From positions 1 through 9,653 of the forward strand of contig JAIPFN010000225.1 of NCBI GenBank assembly GCA_021736615.1: DNA of 9,653 nt, written 5' to 3'. The position numbers were made by a program, and so were the translations under genes. The notes under the pieces are model-generated. The model did no database searches and was not told the origin of the DNA. It saw nothing but the letters and a program-made list of their open reading frames with translations. Each line of letters begins with the position of its first letter. The first letter of the stretch is position 1. This DNA is from Phycisphaerae bacterium (GTDB taxonomy: Bacteria > Planctomycetota > Phycisphaerae > Sedimentisphaerales > Anaerohalosphaeraceae). This document shows positions 1 through 6,650 of this stretch, in pieces.

Positions 1-589
1 CCGCGGCAAAGAATAAAACCGATGCCGCGATCGCCGCGATCCCCACCGACAAACCGTCCATGTTGTGAAGGAAGTTAAACGAGTTCATTATCATGACGAT
101 CCATATCACAGAAAGGGCGGTTGTGATGAATGTGTTTTCGATGAAAAGTTCGACGCGGATGTCGGCAAAAACGGCAGCGACCGTTGCGATGGCAAACTGA
201 AAGAACAGTTTAATAAACGCACCAAGGTGTTTTTTGTCGTCCCAGAGACCGACCAGGTGCAAAGCAAGCGTGCATCCGACAATAACCATAAGACCGCTAA
301 ACTTGCCGAGAAAGCCTTCTGTATGGATCGTGATGTTTTCGCCAAGAAAGTTTAGGTGTCCCGGTGCGAGCAGGAATTTAACCGTTGCCGCAGCTGCAAG
401 CAGAAAAATTATAATGGTCCAGCTGATAGCGATACCGCCGCCGAGGGGTATAACCGACTGATGAAAACGGTCGGCGGCAGGGCGGGCAACGAAATCACGC
501 TTAAGCGATATACGCCGAACCAAAGCGGTCAATATCGCCGAGAGCGTAAATGACCCGGCCACCAAACACAATGCAAGTATGAAAATCAT
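1..589 (-). CDS. WecA/MraY-family polyprenyl-phosphate glycosyl-1-phosphate transferase (3' end cut by window edge)
   Basis: This gene is open from an ATG at 589 to the left edge, giving 196 residues without a stop. Family enzymes transfer a sugar-1-phosphate from a UDP-sugar to undecaprenyl phosphate at the inner membrane, the first step in building a cell-surface glycan. Visible marks are alternating hydrophobic segments (about residues 2-24, 53-72, 97-115, 126-141, 155-169), the N-terminal RPAADRFHQSVIPLGGG stretch (36-52), the Mg-binding Asp pair in GLWDDKKHLG (D117, D118) and the loop NSFNFLHNMDGLSVG (169-183). That loop normally reads with Asp where His175 stands. The start follows AAAGGA by about 9 bases and lies 5 bases after the preceding gene's stop, so the two are probably co-transcribed. 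The family is secure. The sugar substrate and the exact subfamily (WecA, TagO or another) cannot be told, and the C-terminal part is missing. Confidence 0.88.
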   Translation of the reverse strand, partial: MIFILALCLVAGSFTLSAILTALVRRISLKRDFVARPAADRFHQSVIPLGGGIAISWTIIIFLLAAAATVKFLLAPGHLNFLGENITIHTEGFLGKFSGLMVIVGCTLALHLVGLWDDKKHLGAFIKLFFQFAIATVAAVFADIRVELFIENTFITTALSVIWIVMIMNSFNFLHNMDGLSVGIAAIAASVLFFAA

Positions 590-594
590 TTCAT

Positions 595-1224
595 TTATTC
601 CTTTAATTCAACAGTCTCTGCTTGCGTAGGGTTATCGCTTTTTTCTGTAAACTCTTCAGGATGTATTTTTTTGTATCTCGAAATAACCGATTGCATGTCT
701 GAGTCATTCTTGTAATAGCAAAGCACAATAAACATATCTAATCTTTTATCTGGATCAGGGGAAGAGGAAGTATCCGAAATAGCCAAAGTTAAACACTCAT
801 CCTTATCATTAAGCCACTCTTGTATCCATGTTCGTAAGGTTACCCCCTTTGGAACGAAATCTTCTTTAACCCATGAATTCCTTACCTGGGTTTGAGGGTT
901 CATGACAGAGTATTTCGTTCTAAACCATCCATTAGAATTGATTGTTGAATTAATATTTTGAATAAATTTTCGAGATGGTAATTCTTCTTTAAATTTATAT
1001 GCTAGCACATACGATCCTTTAGGTCCACTAGAGTATTCTAAGTCATATGCTCCTTCAGGCGGCTTTAAATATTCAGGGAAATTGTCTGCGGCTGCTTCTG
1101 ATTTTAATAATTCTACCTGTTTTTCAGTCTCGAAAAAACTATACACCTTGAAGGAACCCCAAGAAAGTAATGCAAGGAGTAAGATATAAATTGCAAAAGA
1201 TTTATATTTATTAAGTTTTTTCAT
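595..1224 (-). CDS. Hypothetical membrane-anchored protein, A+T-rich
   Basis: I do not recognise this 209-residue protein. The N-terminus has lysines (MKKLNKYK) followed by a hydrophobic stretch at about residues 9-31 with no lipobox cysteine, so it looks like a single-pass signal anchor with the remaining ~175 residues outside the cytoplasm. The rest is polar, with aromatic patches (GAYDLEYSSGPKGSY, about 58-72; NSNGWFRTKYSV, about 91-102) and an acidic, Thr/Ser-rich tail. Codon use is clearly more A+T-rich than in the genes on either side (many AAA, AAT, TTA and ATT codons). The ATG at 1224 has no recognisable Shine-Dalgarno sequence. It lies 25 bases after the DUF4416 stop and 5 bases before the glycosyl-1-phosphate transferase start, so it is probably translated from the same message. 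It could be a lineage-specific or acquired gene. No function can be assigned. Confidence 0.72.
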   Translation of the reverse strand: MKKLNKYKSFAIYILLLALLSWGSFKVYSFFETEKQVELLKSEAAADNFPEYLKPPEGAYDLEYSSGPKGSYVLAYKFKEELPSRKFIQNINSTINSNGWFRTKYSVMNPQTQVRNSWVKEDFVPKGVTLRTWIQEWLNDKDECLTLAISDTSSSPDPDKRLDMFIVLCYYKNDSDMQSVISRYKKIHPEEFTEKSDNPTQAETVELKE

Positions 1225-1249
1225 GGTTTTATTCGCTATTAAGCGTAGG

Positions 1250-1795
1250 TCAATCTTTCAATTCTCTAATCTGTTCGAGAAGCCTCTCGCGTACCTTACT
1301 AAGGAACCCATGGTACCGGTCGTCTATAAAGTCCGGGAACGTATATGAAAAGCTCTTCCATTTGCCATTGATGTAACTCAGCGTAAGTTCGGCGTAGATG
1401 TTTTCGCCGATATATATCCTGTGTGAGAAATTCTTTGTCGACGCGAGCACCAGTTTTGATAGTTCGACGATGCCCGGGTCCAGGTTGACCGGTCGCGGCA
1501 GGGCGGTGTCGATTTTTTTGGCGAGCTGCTCTTCGAGTTGATTAGTACGGTGCTTGATAGAGGCGAGTTTTCCCGGGTCGATAAGTTCTTTAAAAGTAAC
1601 AAACTGCCGCAGGATATTTTCGCCTGTCTCGTCCTTGTAATAATCGGTTCGGTTAAATGGAAAGGTCTCGCTGACAAAATCGGACTCACCGAATTCGCTG
1701 CAAACTGCCTCTACAGCTGCCTGAAGGCATTCCTGATCGGCTGCCAGTATTCCGACGATCAATTTAACAGGCTGAGGCTGACGTATTTCCCACAT
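1250..1795 (-). CDS. DUF4416 family protein
   Basis: This 181-residue protein matches the DUF4416 pattern as I remember it. It has an N-terminal PVKLIVGILAAD (about 9-20), then FPFNRTDYYKDETG (45-58) and LRQFVTFKELIDPGKLASIK (62-81). A central RPVNLDPGIVELSKLVLAST (100-119) is followed by HRIYIGENIYAELTLSY (125-141), and the end is rich in aromatic residues (YTFPDFIDDRYHGFL). There is no signal peptide or membrane segment, so it should be cytoplasmic. The family has no established biochemical function, and the length is typical of it. The start is the ATG at 1795, with only a weak upstream purine run (GGAAA). It sits 133 bases downstream of proS across a repeat-filled gap and 25 bases upstream of the A+T-rich hypothetical gene, and may be read through from proS. 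The family call is confident; the role is unknown. Confidence 0.88.
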   Translation of the reverse strand: MWEIRQPQPVKLIVGILAADQECLQAAVEAVCSEFGESDFVSETFPFNRTDYYKDETGENILRQFVTFKELIDPGKLASIKHRTNQLEEQLAKKIDTALPRPVNLDPGIVELSKLVLASTKNFSHRIYIGENIYAELTLSYINGKWKSFSYTFPDFIDDRYHGFLSKVRERLLEQIRELKD

Positions 1796-1842
1796 TCAGG
1801 ATTTCCGATTTTCGACTTACGATTTCGTTGTATTTTCGTACC

Positions 1843-1871
1843 GCCGGCATCCTGCCGGCTTTATTTTTTTT
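1843..1871 (+). terminator. Perfect palindrome followed by T-run: terminator-shaped on the plus strand
   Basis: GCCGGCA and TGCCGGC form a 7-bp perfect stem with a three-base loop (1843-1859), followed directly by TTTATTTTTTTT (1860-1871). This is the standard shape of an intrinsic terminator for plus-strand transcription, but every gene within several kilobases to its left is on the minus strand. A near-identical palindrome at 6563-6579 lacks the T-run, so this is at least as likely a dispersed repeat as a working terminator. Confidence 0.55.
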
Positions 1872-1890
1872 GGCTTGAAGCCTCCGTAAC
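1872..1890. repeat. Degenerate copy of the GGCT-GAAGCC hairpin repeat
   Basis: GGCTTGAAGCCTCCGTAAC matches 15 of 19 bases of the inner part of the better copies at 1904-1925 and 6629-6650, in the same orientation. The core GGCTTGAAGCC can still fold into a 5-bp hairpin. Confidence 0.5.
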
Positions 1891-1903
1891 GGTCTAAAAA
1901 GCT

Positions 1904-1925
1904 GCGGGCTGGAAGCCCCCGCTAC
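1904..1925. repeat. Palindromic intergenic repeat, copy 1 (GCGGGCTGGAAGCCCCCGC core)
   Basis: This 22-base imperfect palindrome begins just after the proS stop (3 bases downstream in the direction of transcription) and matches 21 of 22 bases at 6629-6650. The arms GCGGG..CT and AG..CCCGC pair with two bulged Gs. On the minus strand it is followed by AGCTTTTTAG, so it could also end or stabilise the proS message. Confidence 0.75.
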
Positions 1926-1928
1926 GTA

Positions 1929-3665
1929 TTACTTTAGTTCATTTTTTAGCGACTCTACGATATTGACTATTTCGTTTGTACAGTCTGCGACGTCGACCTT
2001 TTTGCTGTCGGATTCTCTTCGGAGTTTGATCTCGACTTTACCTTCGGCGATAGATTTCTTGCCGATAGTAATCCGCACTGGAATACCAAGCAGGTCTGCG
2101 TCATTGAACTTTACGCCGCCGCGAATGTCACGGTCGTCGATAATTACATCAACGCCTTTTTCGAGCAGTTCGGCGTAAATCTTTTCGCCGGCTTCGGAGA
2201 TATTTTCGTCGACGCCCGCCAGTGTGATTATCACCTGCCACGGAGCGATGCTGATCGGCCAGACAATGCCTTTATCGTCATTGCAAAGCTCGATAGCCGA
2301 CGCCATGATTCTGTTGATCCCGATACCGTAACAGCCCATCAGACACGGGTGTTCCGTACCGTCTGCGTCAAGGAATTTCGCCCCGAGCTTAGTACTGTAT
2401 TTCGTACCAAGTTTAAAAACCTGCCCGACTTCGATACCGCGTTTAAACAGCAGCGGTTTGCCCTGATAAGTATCGCCTTCGACGGCGTTGCGAATATCCA
2501 TAACTTTAATGTTGTCGCCTTCAAGCGGGAAATCCCTGCCGGGCTTAACATTAACGATATGGTAATTGCTTCTGTTTGCCCCGCAGATACCCTTGTTCAT
2601 AGCGACAACAGCGTGGTCGATGAAAACGGTTTCGGCTTTTGCTAAACAATCGCCGAAAGGCCCTGCAAATCCGACAGCGGCGTTGCTAAGTTCGACAACC
2701 ATAGCTTCATCGGCTAGCTCGACGTGTTTACCGCCAAGTGCCTGTGTAAGTTTTTCAGGGTTAAGCTCGTGGTCGCCCCGCAGGACGATAACAACGGGCT
2801 TACCTTCGCAAACATAAATAAGCGTCTTGATGAGTTTATTCGGTTTGGCTTTGAGGAATTTGCAAACCTCTTCGATGGTTCCGACGTCAGGGGTATGCAG
2901 TTCTTTCATCTCTCCGACTTCGGGCTGATCGGCTGGTATTTCAACAGCGTCAACGTCGGCCTTTTCGATATTACCCGCATACGACCCGTCTTTGGTATAG
3001 ACGATCACATCTTCGCCGTTTTCGCATGGCACGGTAAACTGGTGCGAACCGGATCCGCCCATCTCGCCGGTTTCGGCTTCGACGATGACATATTCGACTC
3101 CGCAGCGTTCAAAAATGCGGCAATAAGCATCGTACATCGCACGATAACTCTTTTCGAGGCTGTCTGCGTCGGCGTCAAAGCTGTACGCGTCTTTCATGGT
3201 GAATTCACGTGAACGCAAAACGCCAAACCGCGGCCGGAACTCGTCGCGATACTTAAAGCTGATCTGATACAGGTTGATCGGAAGCTGCTTATACGAGTTT
3301 ATCTCACCGGCACCGATAAAGGTCATAACCTCTTCGGCGGTAGGCGACAGAACATTCCAGCGTCCGTGGCGATCTTCAAACTTGCCAAGCGTCTCGCCAT
3401 AATCAATATTACGGCCCGTCTGCTCCCAAAGTTCCATAGGCTGAACGCTCGGCAGGAGAGTTTCCTGCGCCCCGGCATTGTCCATCTCCTGGCGGACGAT
3501 GTTAGTGATCTTAAGAAGCACACGCTGACCGGCAGGCAGGTACGCATATGTCCCGCTGGCCACCTTACGCATAAGTCCTGCCCGAAGCATCAACTGATGG
3601 CTGATGATCTCAGCATCGGAAGGAACTTCTTTCAAAGTTGGTATAAACGCTTTACTGTATCTCAT
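1929..3665 (-). CDS. proS: Prolyl-tRNA synthetase (bacterial type, with editing insertion)
   Basis: The product is a cytoplasmic class II aminoacyl-tRNA synthetase that charges tRNA-Pro with proline, 578 residues from the chosen start and close to the E. coli enzyme's length. Numbered from that start: motif 1 lies near NAGAQETLLPSVQPMELW (63-80). Motif 2 is FRPRFGVLRSREFTMKDAY (143-161) and motif 3 is GCYGIGINRIMASAIE (444-459). Between motifs 2 and 3 is a YbaK-like insertion of roughly 150 residues, including KPNKLIKTLIYV and GFAGPFGD, which in this family removes Ala-tRNA-Pro. The C-terminal anticodon-binding domain begins at WPISIAPWQVIITLAG. A TTG eight codons upstream (3689) keeps the frame, but family proteins begin at the MRYSKAFIPTLKE equivalent, so the ATG at 3665 is preferred; its Shine-Dalgarno (GGGA) is weak. 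The start lies 45 bases after the aldolase-like gene, suggesting one operon. Confidence 0.97.
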   Translation of the reverse strand: MRYSKAFIPTLKEVPSDAEIISHQLMLRAGLMRKVASGTYAYLPAGQRVLLKITNIVRQEMDNAGAQETLLPSVQPMELWEQTGRNIDYGETLGKFEDRHGRWNVLSPTAEEVMTFIGAGEINSYKQLPINLYQISFKYRDEFRPRFGVLRSREFTMKDAYSFDADADSLEKSYRAMYDAYCRIFERCGVEYVIVEAETGEMGGSGSHQFTVPCENGEDVIVYTKDGSYAGNIEKADVDAVEIPADQPEVGEMKELHTPDVGTIEEVCKFLKAKPNKLIKTLIYVCEGKPVVIVLRGDHELNPEKLTQALGGKHVELADEAMVVELSNAAVGFAGPFGDCLAKAETVFIDHAVVAMNKGICGANRSNYHIVNVKPGRDFPLEGDNIKVMDIRNAVEGDTYQGKPLLFKRGIEVGQVFKLGTKYSTKLGAKFLDADGTEHPCLMGCYGIGINRIMASAIELCNDDKGIVWPISIAPWQVIITLAGVDENISEAGEKIYAELLEKGVDVIIDDRDIRGGVKFNDADLLGIPVRITIGKKSIAEGKVEIKLRRESDSKKVDVADCTNEIVNIVESLKNELK

Positions 3666-3710
3666 AGAAATCCCATGAAGAATAATCAATAATAACTAAT
3701 AAATAATAAA

Positions 3711-4655
3711 TCAATCGAGGTGGTCGAAAATATTGGAATAGAACTCAACGTACTTATCCTTGTTTTCCGTCTGACGCACAGAGATCGCGGCCCTTGGATG
3801 CTGATTGAGACATCCGGTGATGGCATAAGGAATCATGTAACCCCATTCCAGTTCCTCACGCATCGGGATCATATGATCCTGGATAACCTTAAGGATCGGT
3901 TCGAGTGAAAATTTAGGGTTCTTCAGGAATCCGACCAGCAGTTCCAGCGGACAGTTTCCCGCACCTCGGCCGATACCATAAAGCGAACCGTCAACCATGT
4001 TAGCGTCATAGCGAATACCTTCTATGGTGTTGGCAAAGGCGAGTTGCTGATTATTGTGGCAGTGCATGCCGATACGTTTGCATGGCAGATGCTTCTTGTA
4101 CAGTTCCACCATATGGTGTATCTGCTCGGAGAAGAAATACCCATAGCTGTCAACAACACAAACTGTGCTAACTGGGCATTTTGCAACCTGGTCAAGTGCT
4201 TCGATAAGCTCGAATTCGTTTTCCGCCGAGATAGCCATGATGTTTATGCAGGTCTCGTAACCGAGATCGTGGCACATATTCGCCGCAGCGATGGCTTTGT
4301 CGATGTCTTTGACGTAAGTGGCAACCCGAACAAGGTCGACAGGGCTTTCATCAACAGGCTTAAACACCTGGTCGAGCATCCTGTGAGCGTCGATCATAAT
4401 GCTGATCTTCGTATTCGATTCGATACCGTCGATAACCCGCAAAATCGCTTCGTCATCACAATACTTCCATTCGCCAAACTCCGCCGGCGTGGCATATTCC
4501 CTGCTCGAACGATAACCCATTTCGATATAATCGATACCGGCATCGGAGACGCCTTTATAGACGGCACGGACAAATTCATCAGTGAAGTAATGATTATTAA
4601 TAAGACCGCCGTCCCGAATTGTGCAATCCAGAACCTTAATTTCTTCTCTGTACAT
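3711..4655 (-). CDS. DRE-TIM metallolyase / HMGL-like aldolase family protein, substrate unknown
   Basis: This 314-residue protein has the TIM-barrel fold signature of the HMG-CoA lyase-like family, which makes or breaks C-C bonds next to a carbonyl using a divalent metal. The DRE element is LDCTIRDGG (9-17; Arg14, Asp15), and the metal-binding pair is GMHCHNN (His198, His200). The C-terminal part carries WGYMIPYAITGCLNQHP (261-277), which I associate with a subgroup often labelled 4-hydroxy-2-oxovalerate aldolase. The DmpG catalytic-base His three residues after the metal Asp is Leu18 here, and no DmpF-type aldehyde dehydrogenase is adjacent, so that specific label is doubtful. The ATG at 4655 is chosen because AGGGAG sits five bases upstream; an in-frame TTG at 4679 is less likely. 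It lies 36 bases after aroB and 45 before proS. A link to an aromatic or sugar-acid pathway is possible but unproven. Confidence 0.85.
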   Translation of the reverse strand: MYREEIKVLDCTIRDGGLINNHYFTDEFVRAVYKGVSDAGIDYIEMGYRSSREYATPAEFGEWKYCDDEAILRVIDGIESNTKISIMIDAHRMLDQVFKPVDESPVDLVRVATYVKDIDKAIAAANMCHDLGYETCINIMAISAENEFELIEALDQVAKCPVSTVCVVDSYGYFFSEQIHHMVELYKKHLPCKRIGMHCHNNQQLAFANTIEGIRYDANMVDGSLYGIGRGAGNCPLELLVGFLKNPKFSLEPILKVIQDHMIPMREELEWGYMIPYAITGCLNQHPRAAISVRQTENKDKYVEFYSNIFDHLD

Positions 4656-4691
4656 TTTTGCTCCCTGCCTGGTAGGCAAACTGTTGTCAGT

Positions 4692-5786
4692 CTAATAAAG
4701 ACCCGTTAATGTTTTCTCGACCAAATCCCTGTCTACGTCGACTGCCCATTGGCCATCCTTGCACAGGGCTTTTCCGATATCTTCAAGCAGCACGAATTTC
4801 GGCCACTGATTAACTGCTTTTTTATCACGTTTTACGATGTTAATCAACTTATTTTTATCAATTTCGGCGGGTATTCTAACCGGAACCTGCAATTTTCGCA
4901 AAATTTCCTCGATTCTACCGAGCCTGCCGCCGCCAAGCCCCATTTCCTGCTCGATCATCCCGGCCCCGATCATCCCGATTGCCACGCATTCGCCATGCAG
5001 CAGATCAAACCCGCTCGCTGTCTCAACGGCATGTCCAATCGTATGCCCATAGTTGAGGATTCGACGCAAATTCTGTTCTGTCGGGTCCTTTTCAACCACC
5101 GAAGCCTTGATCGAACAGTTTTTCAGAGCAATTTCTTCGAGAACGTCCTTATCACGCTTTAAAATAGCGTCAATATTCTTCTCATAGAACTCAAAATACT
5201 CGCTATCGGCGATCAAAGCGTGTTTTACGCCTTCGATCAGCCCCGCGCGGTACTGACGGTCGTCAAGCGTATTCAGCGTTTCAACGTCAATAAACACCGC
5301 CTCAGGCTGCCAGAATGCCCCAAACGCGTTTTTGCTGATGCTTGAATCAACCCCTGTTTTGCCGCCAACGCTGGAATCGGCATGCGAAACCGTAGTCGTT
5401 GGAATCTGCACAACCTTGACCCCGCGTTTAAATATCGCTCCGGCAAAGCCTGCAATATCGCCAACCGTCCCGCCGCCAAGTGCAATAATCAGCGTATCCC
5501 GCCCAAAAAACGCCTTTTCGAGCTGTTCAATGATCGCGATGACAGAATCGATATGCTTGGAAACCTCGCCGGGAGGATCAATAGAGTAGACAGGGGGGCA
5601 ATTATCACCAATGAGACTCGCAAGATGTCCGGCGGTGACGACGTTAGCGTCGGTAACCACGAACTTCTGAAGTTCCGGATAATCCGCCTCCAGCCGCTTC
5701 CAGACACCGCAAAGCGACCCCGCCTCTATAAAGATAGGGTAACTGCCCGCAGCAACTTCCGGTATTTTAACATCAAGCCTGACCAT
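4692..5786 (-). CDS. aroB: 3-dehydroquinate synthase
   Basis: The product is a cytoplasmic NAD- and zinc-dependent sugar phosphate cyclase that converts DAHP to 3-dehydroquinate, the second step of the shikimate pathway, 364 residues long as usual. The NAD-binding ALGGGTVGDIAGF is at 102-114. The substrate-binding QIPTTTVSHADSSVGGKTG is at 127-145. Zinc ligands by alignment are Glu185 (GLIEGVKHA), His248 (ILNYGHTIGHA) and His264 (DLLHGECVA), at the spacing known from authentic DHQ synthases, with Lys188, Arg241 and His252 also kept. This favours a true AroB over a 2-deoxy-scyllo-inosose or valiolone synthase relative. The ATG at 5786 follows AGGA by seven bases. It is the first gene of the minus-strand cluster, with a promoter just upstream. 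The GKTGVD segment has Asp where most homologues have Asn, a mild variation. Confidence 0.96.
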   Translation of the reverse strand: MVRLDVKIPEVAAGSYPIFIEAGSLCGVWKRLEADYPELQKFVVTDANVVTAGHLASLIGDNCPPVYSIDPPGEVSKHIDSVIAIIEQLEKAFFGRDTLIIALGGGTVGDIAGFAGAIFKRGVKVVQIPTTTVSHADSSVGGKTGVDSSISKNAFGAFWQPEAVFIDVETLNTLDDRQYRAGLIEGVKHALIADSEYFEFYEKNIDAILKRDKDVLEEIALKNCSIKASVVEKDPTEQNLRRILNYGHTIGHAVETASGFDLLHGECVAIGMIGAGMIEQEMGLGGGRLGRIEEILRKLQVPVRIPAEIDKNKLINIVKRDKKAVNQWPKFVLLEDIGKALCKDGQWAVDVDRDLVEKTLTGLY

Positions 5787-6015
5787 AATAAAATCCTAAA
5801 AGAGGCTATTATATAATATTCAGCAAGCAAAACAAAGCAAAATCTCGATTGAAAAGCCGATGTACGGCAATATAGATCTTCACATTAAACAGCAGCGTGG
5901 AGCGCAAGCGACATGCCAATCAGCTGACTATAAAGTGAACGAATAAATGGCGTACTTTTACCAGTAAAAAATCTTTAAGCTTATGTATTGCCATTCGAAT
6001 TGTGATACGCAGGAT
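5787..6015. other. Intergenic region between apt and aroB
   Basis: This stretch holds the aroB promoter near its left end and otherwise nothing I can name. There is no clear terminator behind apt. A minus-strand reading from about 5993 starts like a small protein but meets a TGA after 24 codons. Confidence 0.5.
5808..5835 (-). promoter_or_regulatory. Predicted sigma-70-type promoter of the aroB operon
   Basis: Read on the minus strand, a -35 box TTGTTT (5830-5835) is followed by a 16-base spacer and a perfect -10 box TATAAT (5808-5813). Transcription would start about 15 bases before the aroB ATG, leaving just room for its AGGA ribosome binding site. The position is right for the six-gene cluster. 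The consensus is E. coli-derived and this phylum's promoters may differ. Confidence 0.6.
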
Positions 6016-6540
6016 TTAATAACAAATCTCAGCGTGTATCGGGTATTGGCCGAGTTTTTCTCTGCCGCCCAGTGCCTTTAGTTCTATCAGGAATGTCAGG
6101 CCGACGATTTTTGCGTTGAGCAGTTCGACCAGTTCGACCGCTGCGGCCATTGTTCCGCCCGTGGCGAGTAGGTCATCGACCAGGAGAACGGATGCACCGT
6201 CTTCGATAGCGTCTTTATGGATTTGAACCGTGTCGGTACCGTATTCGAGGTCATACTCGACAGATTCGGTTATATGCGGAAGTTTGCCCGGCTTGCGAAT
6301 CGGGATAAAGCCTGCTCCAACTGCCCGTGCGACAGCCGATCCAAAAATAAAACCTCTCGCCTCGATAGCCGCAACATAGTCAATTTTTTGCCCTCTAAAA
6401 GGCTCAGCAAGCGCCTCGATAGCCGCAACAAGAGCATCTTTATCGCTCAGCAGGAGGGTAATGTCACGAAATAAAATTCCCTTTTTAGGAAAATCCGGAA
6501 TATCTCTGATATAATCTCGAAGTTTAATAGTATCTGCCAT
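6016..6540 (-). CDS. apt: Adenine phosphoribosyltransferase
   Basis: The product salvages adenine by joining it to PRPP to give AMP and pyrophosphate in the cytoplasm. From the chosen start it has 174 residues, within the usual 170-185. The N-terminal IRDIPDFPKKGILFRDIT (11-28) is diagnostic for Apt. It is followed by AAIEARGFIFGSAVA (57-71), the flexible loop beginning FIPIRKPGKLP (78-88), and the PRPP-binding VLLVDDLLATGGT (118-130). The ATG at 6540 is preferred because AAAGGA precedes it by about nine bases and homologues begin here. An in-frame ATG ten codons further up (6570) falls inside a palindromic repeat and lacks a ribosome binding site. It lies 106 bases downstream of the sigma factor gene across a repeat, so it may or may not share that transcript. 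Confidence 0.96.
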   Translation of the reverse strand: MADTIKLRDYIRDIPDFPKKGILFRDITLLLSDKDALVAAIEALAEPFRGQKIDYVAAIEARGFIFGSAVARAVGAGFIPIRKPGKLPHITESVEYDLEYGTDTVQIHKDAIEDGASVLLVDDLLATGGTMAAAVELVELLNAKIVGLTFLIELKALGGREKLGQYPIHAEICY

Positions 6541-6562
6541 CAAATAAATCCTTTTATGTATC

Positions 6563-6579
6563 GCCGGCATCTTGCCGGC
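6563..6579. repeat. Palindromic intergenic repeat GCCGGCATCTTGCCGGC
   Basis: A 7-bp perfect stem with a three-base loop, one base different from the palindrome at 1843-1859. It lies between sigma factor and apt, about 22 bases upstream of the chosen apt start. Confidence 0.75.
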
Positions 6580-6628
6580 ATGGTATTATTGAATATCCAT
6601 ACTGCTACACTACGTTTTAGAGAAAGCC

Positions 6629-6650
6629 GCGGGCTAGAAGCCCCCGCTAC
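6629..6650. repeat. Palindromic intergenic repeat, copy 2 (GCGGGCTAGAAGCCCCCGC core)
   Basis: Matches 21 of 22 bases of the copy at 1904-1925, with similar flanks (AAAGC before, TA-rich after). It overlaps the last codons of the sigma factor gene; the TAG stop at 6647-6649 belongs to the repeat's CTAC end read on the other strand. Confidence 0.75.

Noticed and set aside
65..553. Plus-strand open frames near the left edge
   Set aside because: The minus strand encodes a continuous WecA/MraY-type membrane protein here; the plus-strand products are low-complexity and unrecognisable.
1801..1840. Recurring CGATTT motifs upstream of the DUF4416 start
   Set aside because: Short, low-complexity similarity without clear period; not enough to call a repeat array.
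1538..1897. A 119-codon plus-strand open frame running into the repeat region
   Set aside because: Most of it is antisense to DUF4416 and the rest is translated repeat DNA.
4044..4709. A 221-codon plus-strand open frame opposite the aldolase-like gene
   Set aside because: Shadow of a well-supported minus-strand gene; no family pattern.
5815..5993. A minus-strand frame between apt and aroB of about 60 codons broken by one TGA
   Set aside because: The product is not recognisable and the stop is unexplained; too weak to call a pseudogene or a selenoprotein.
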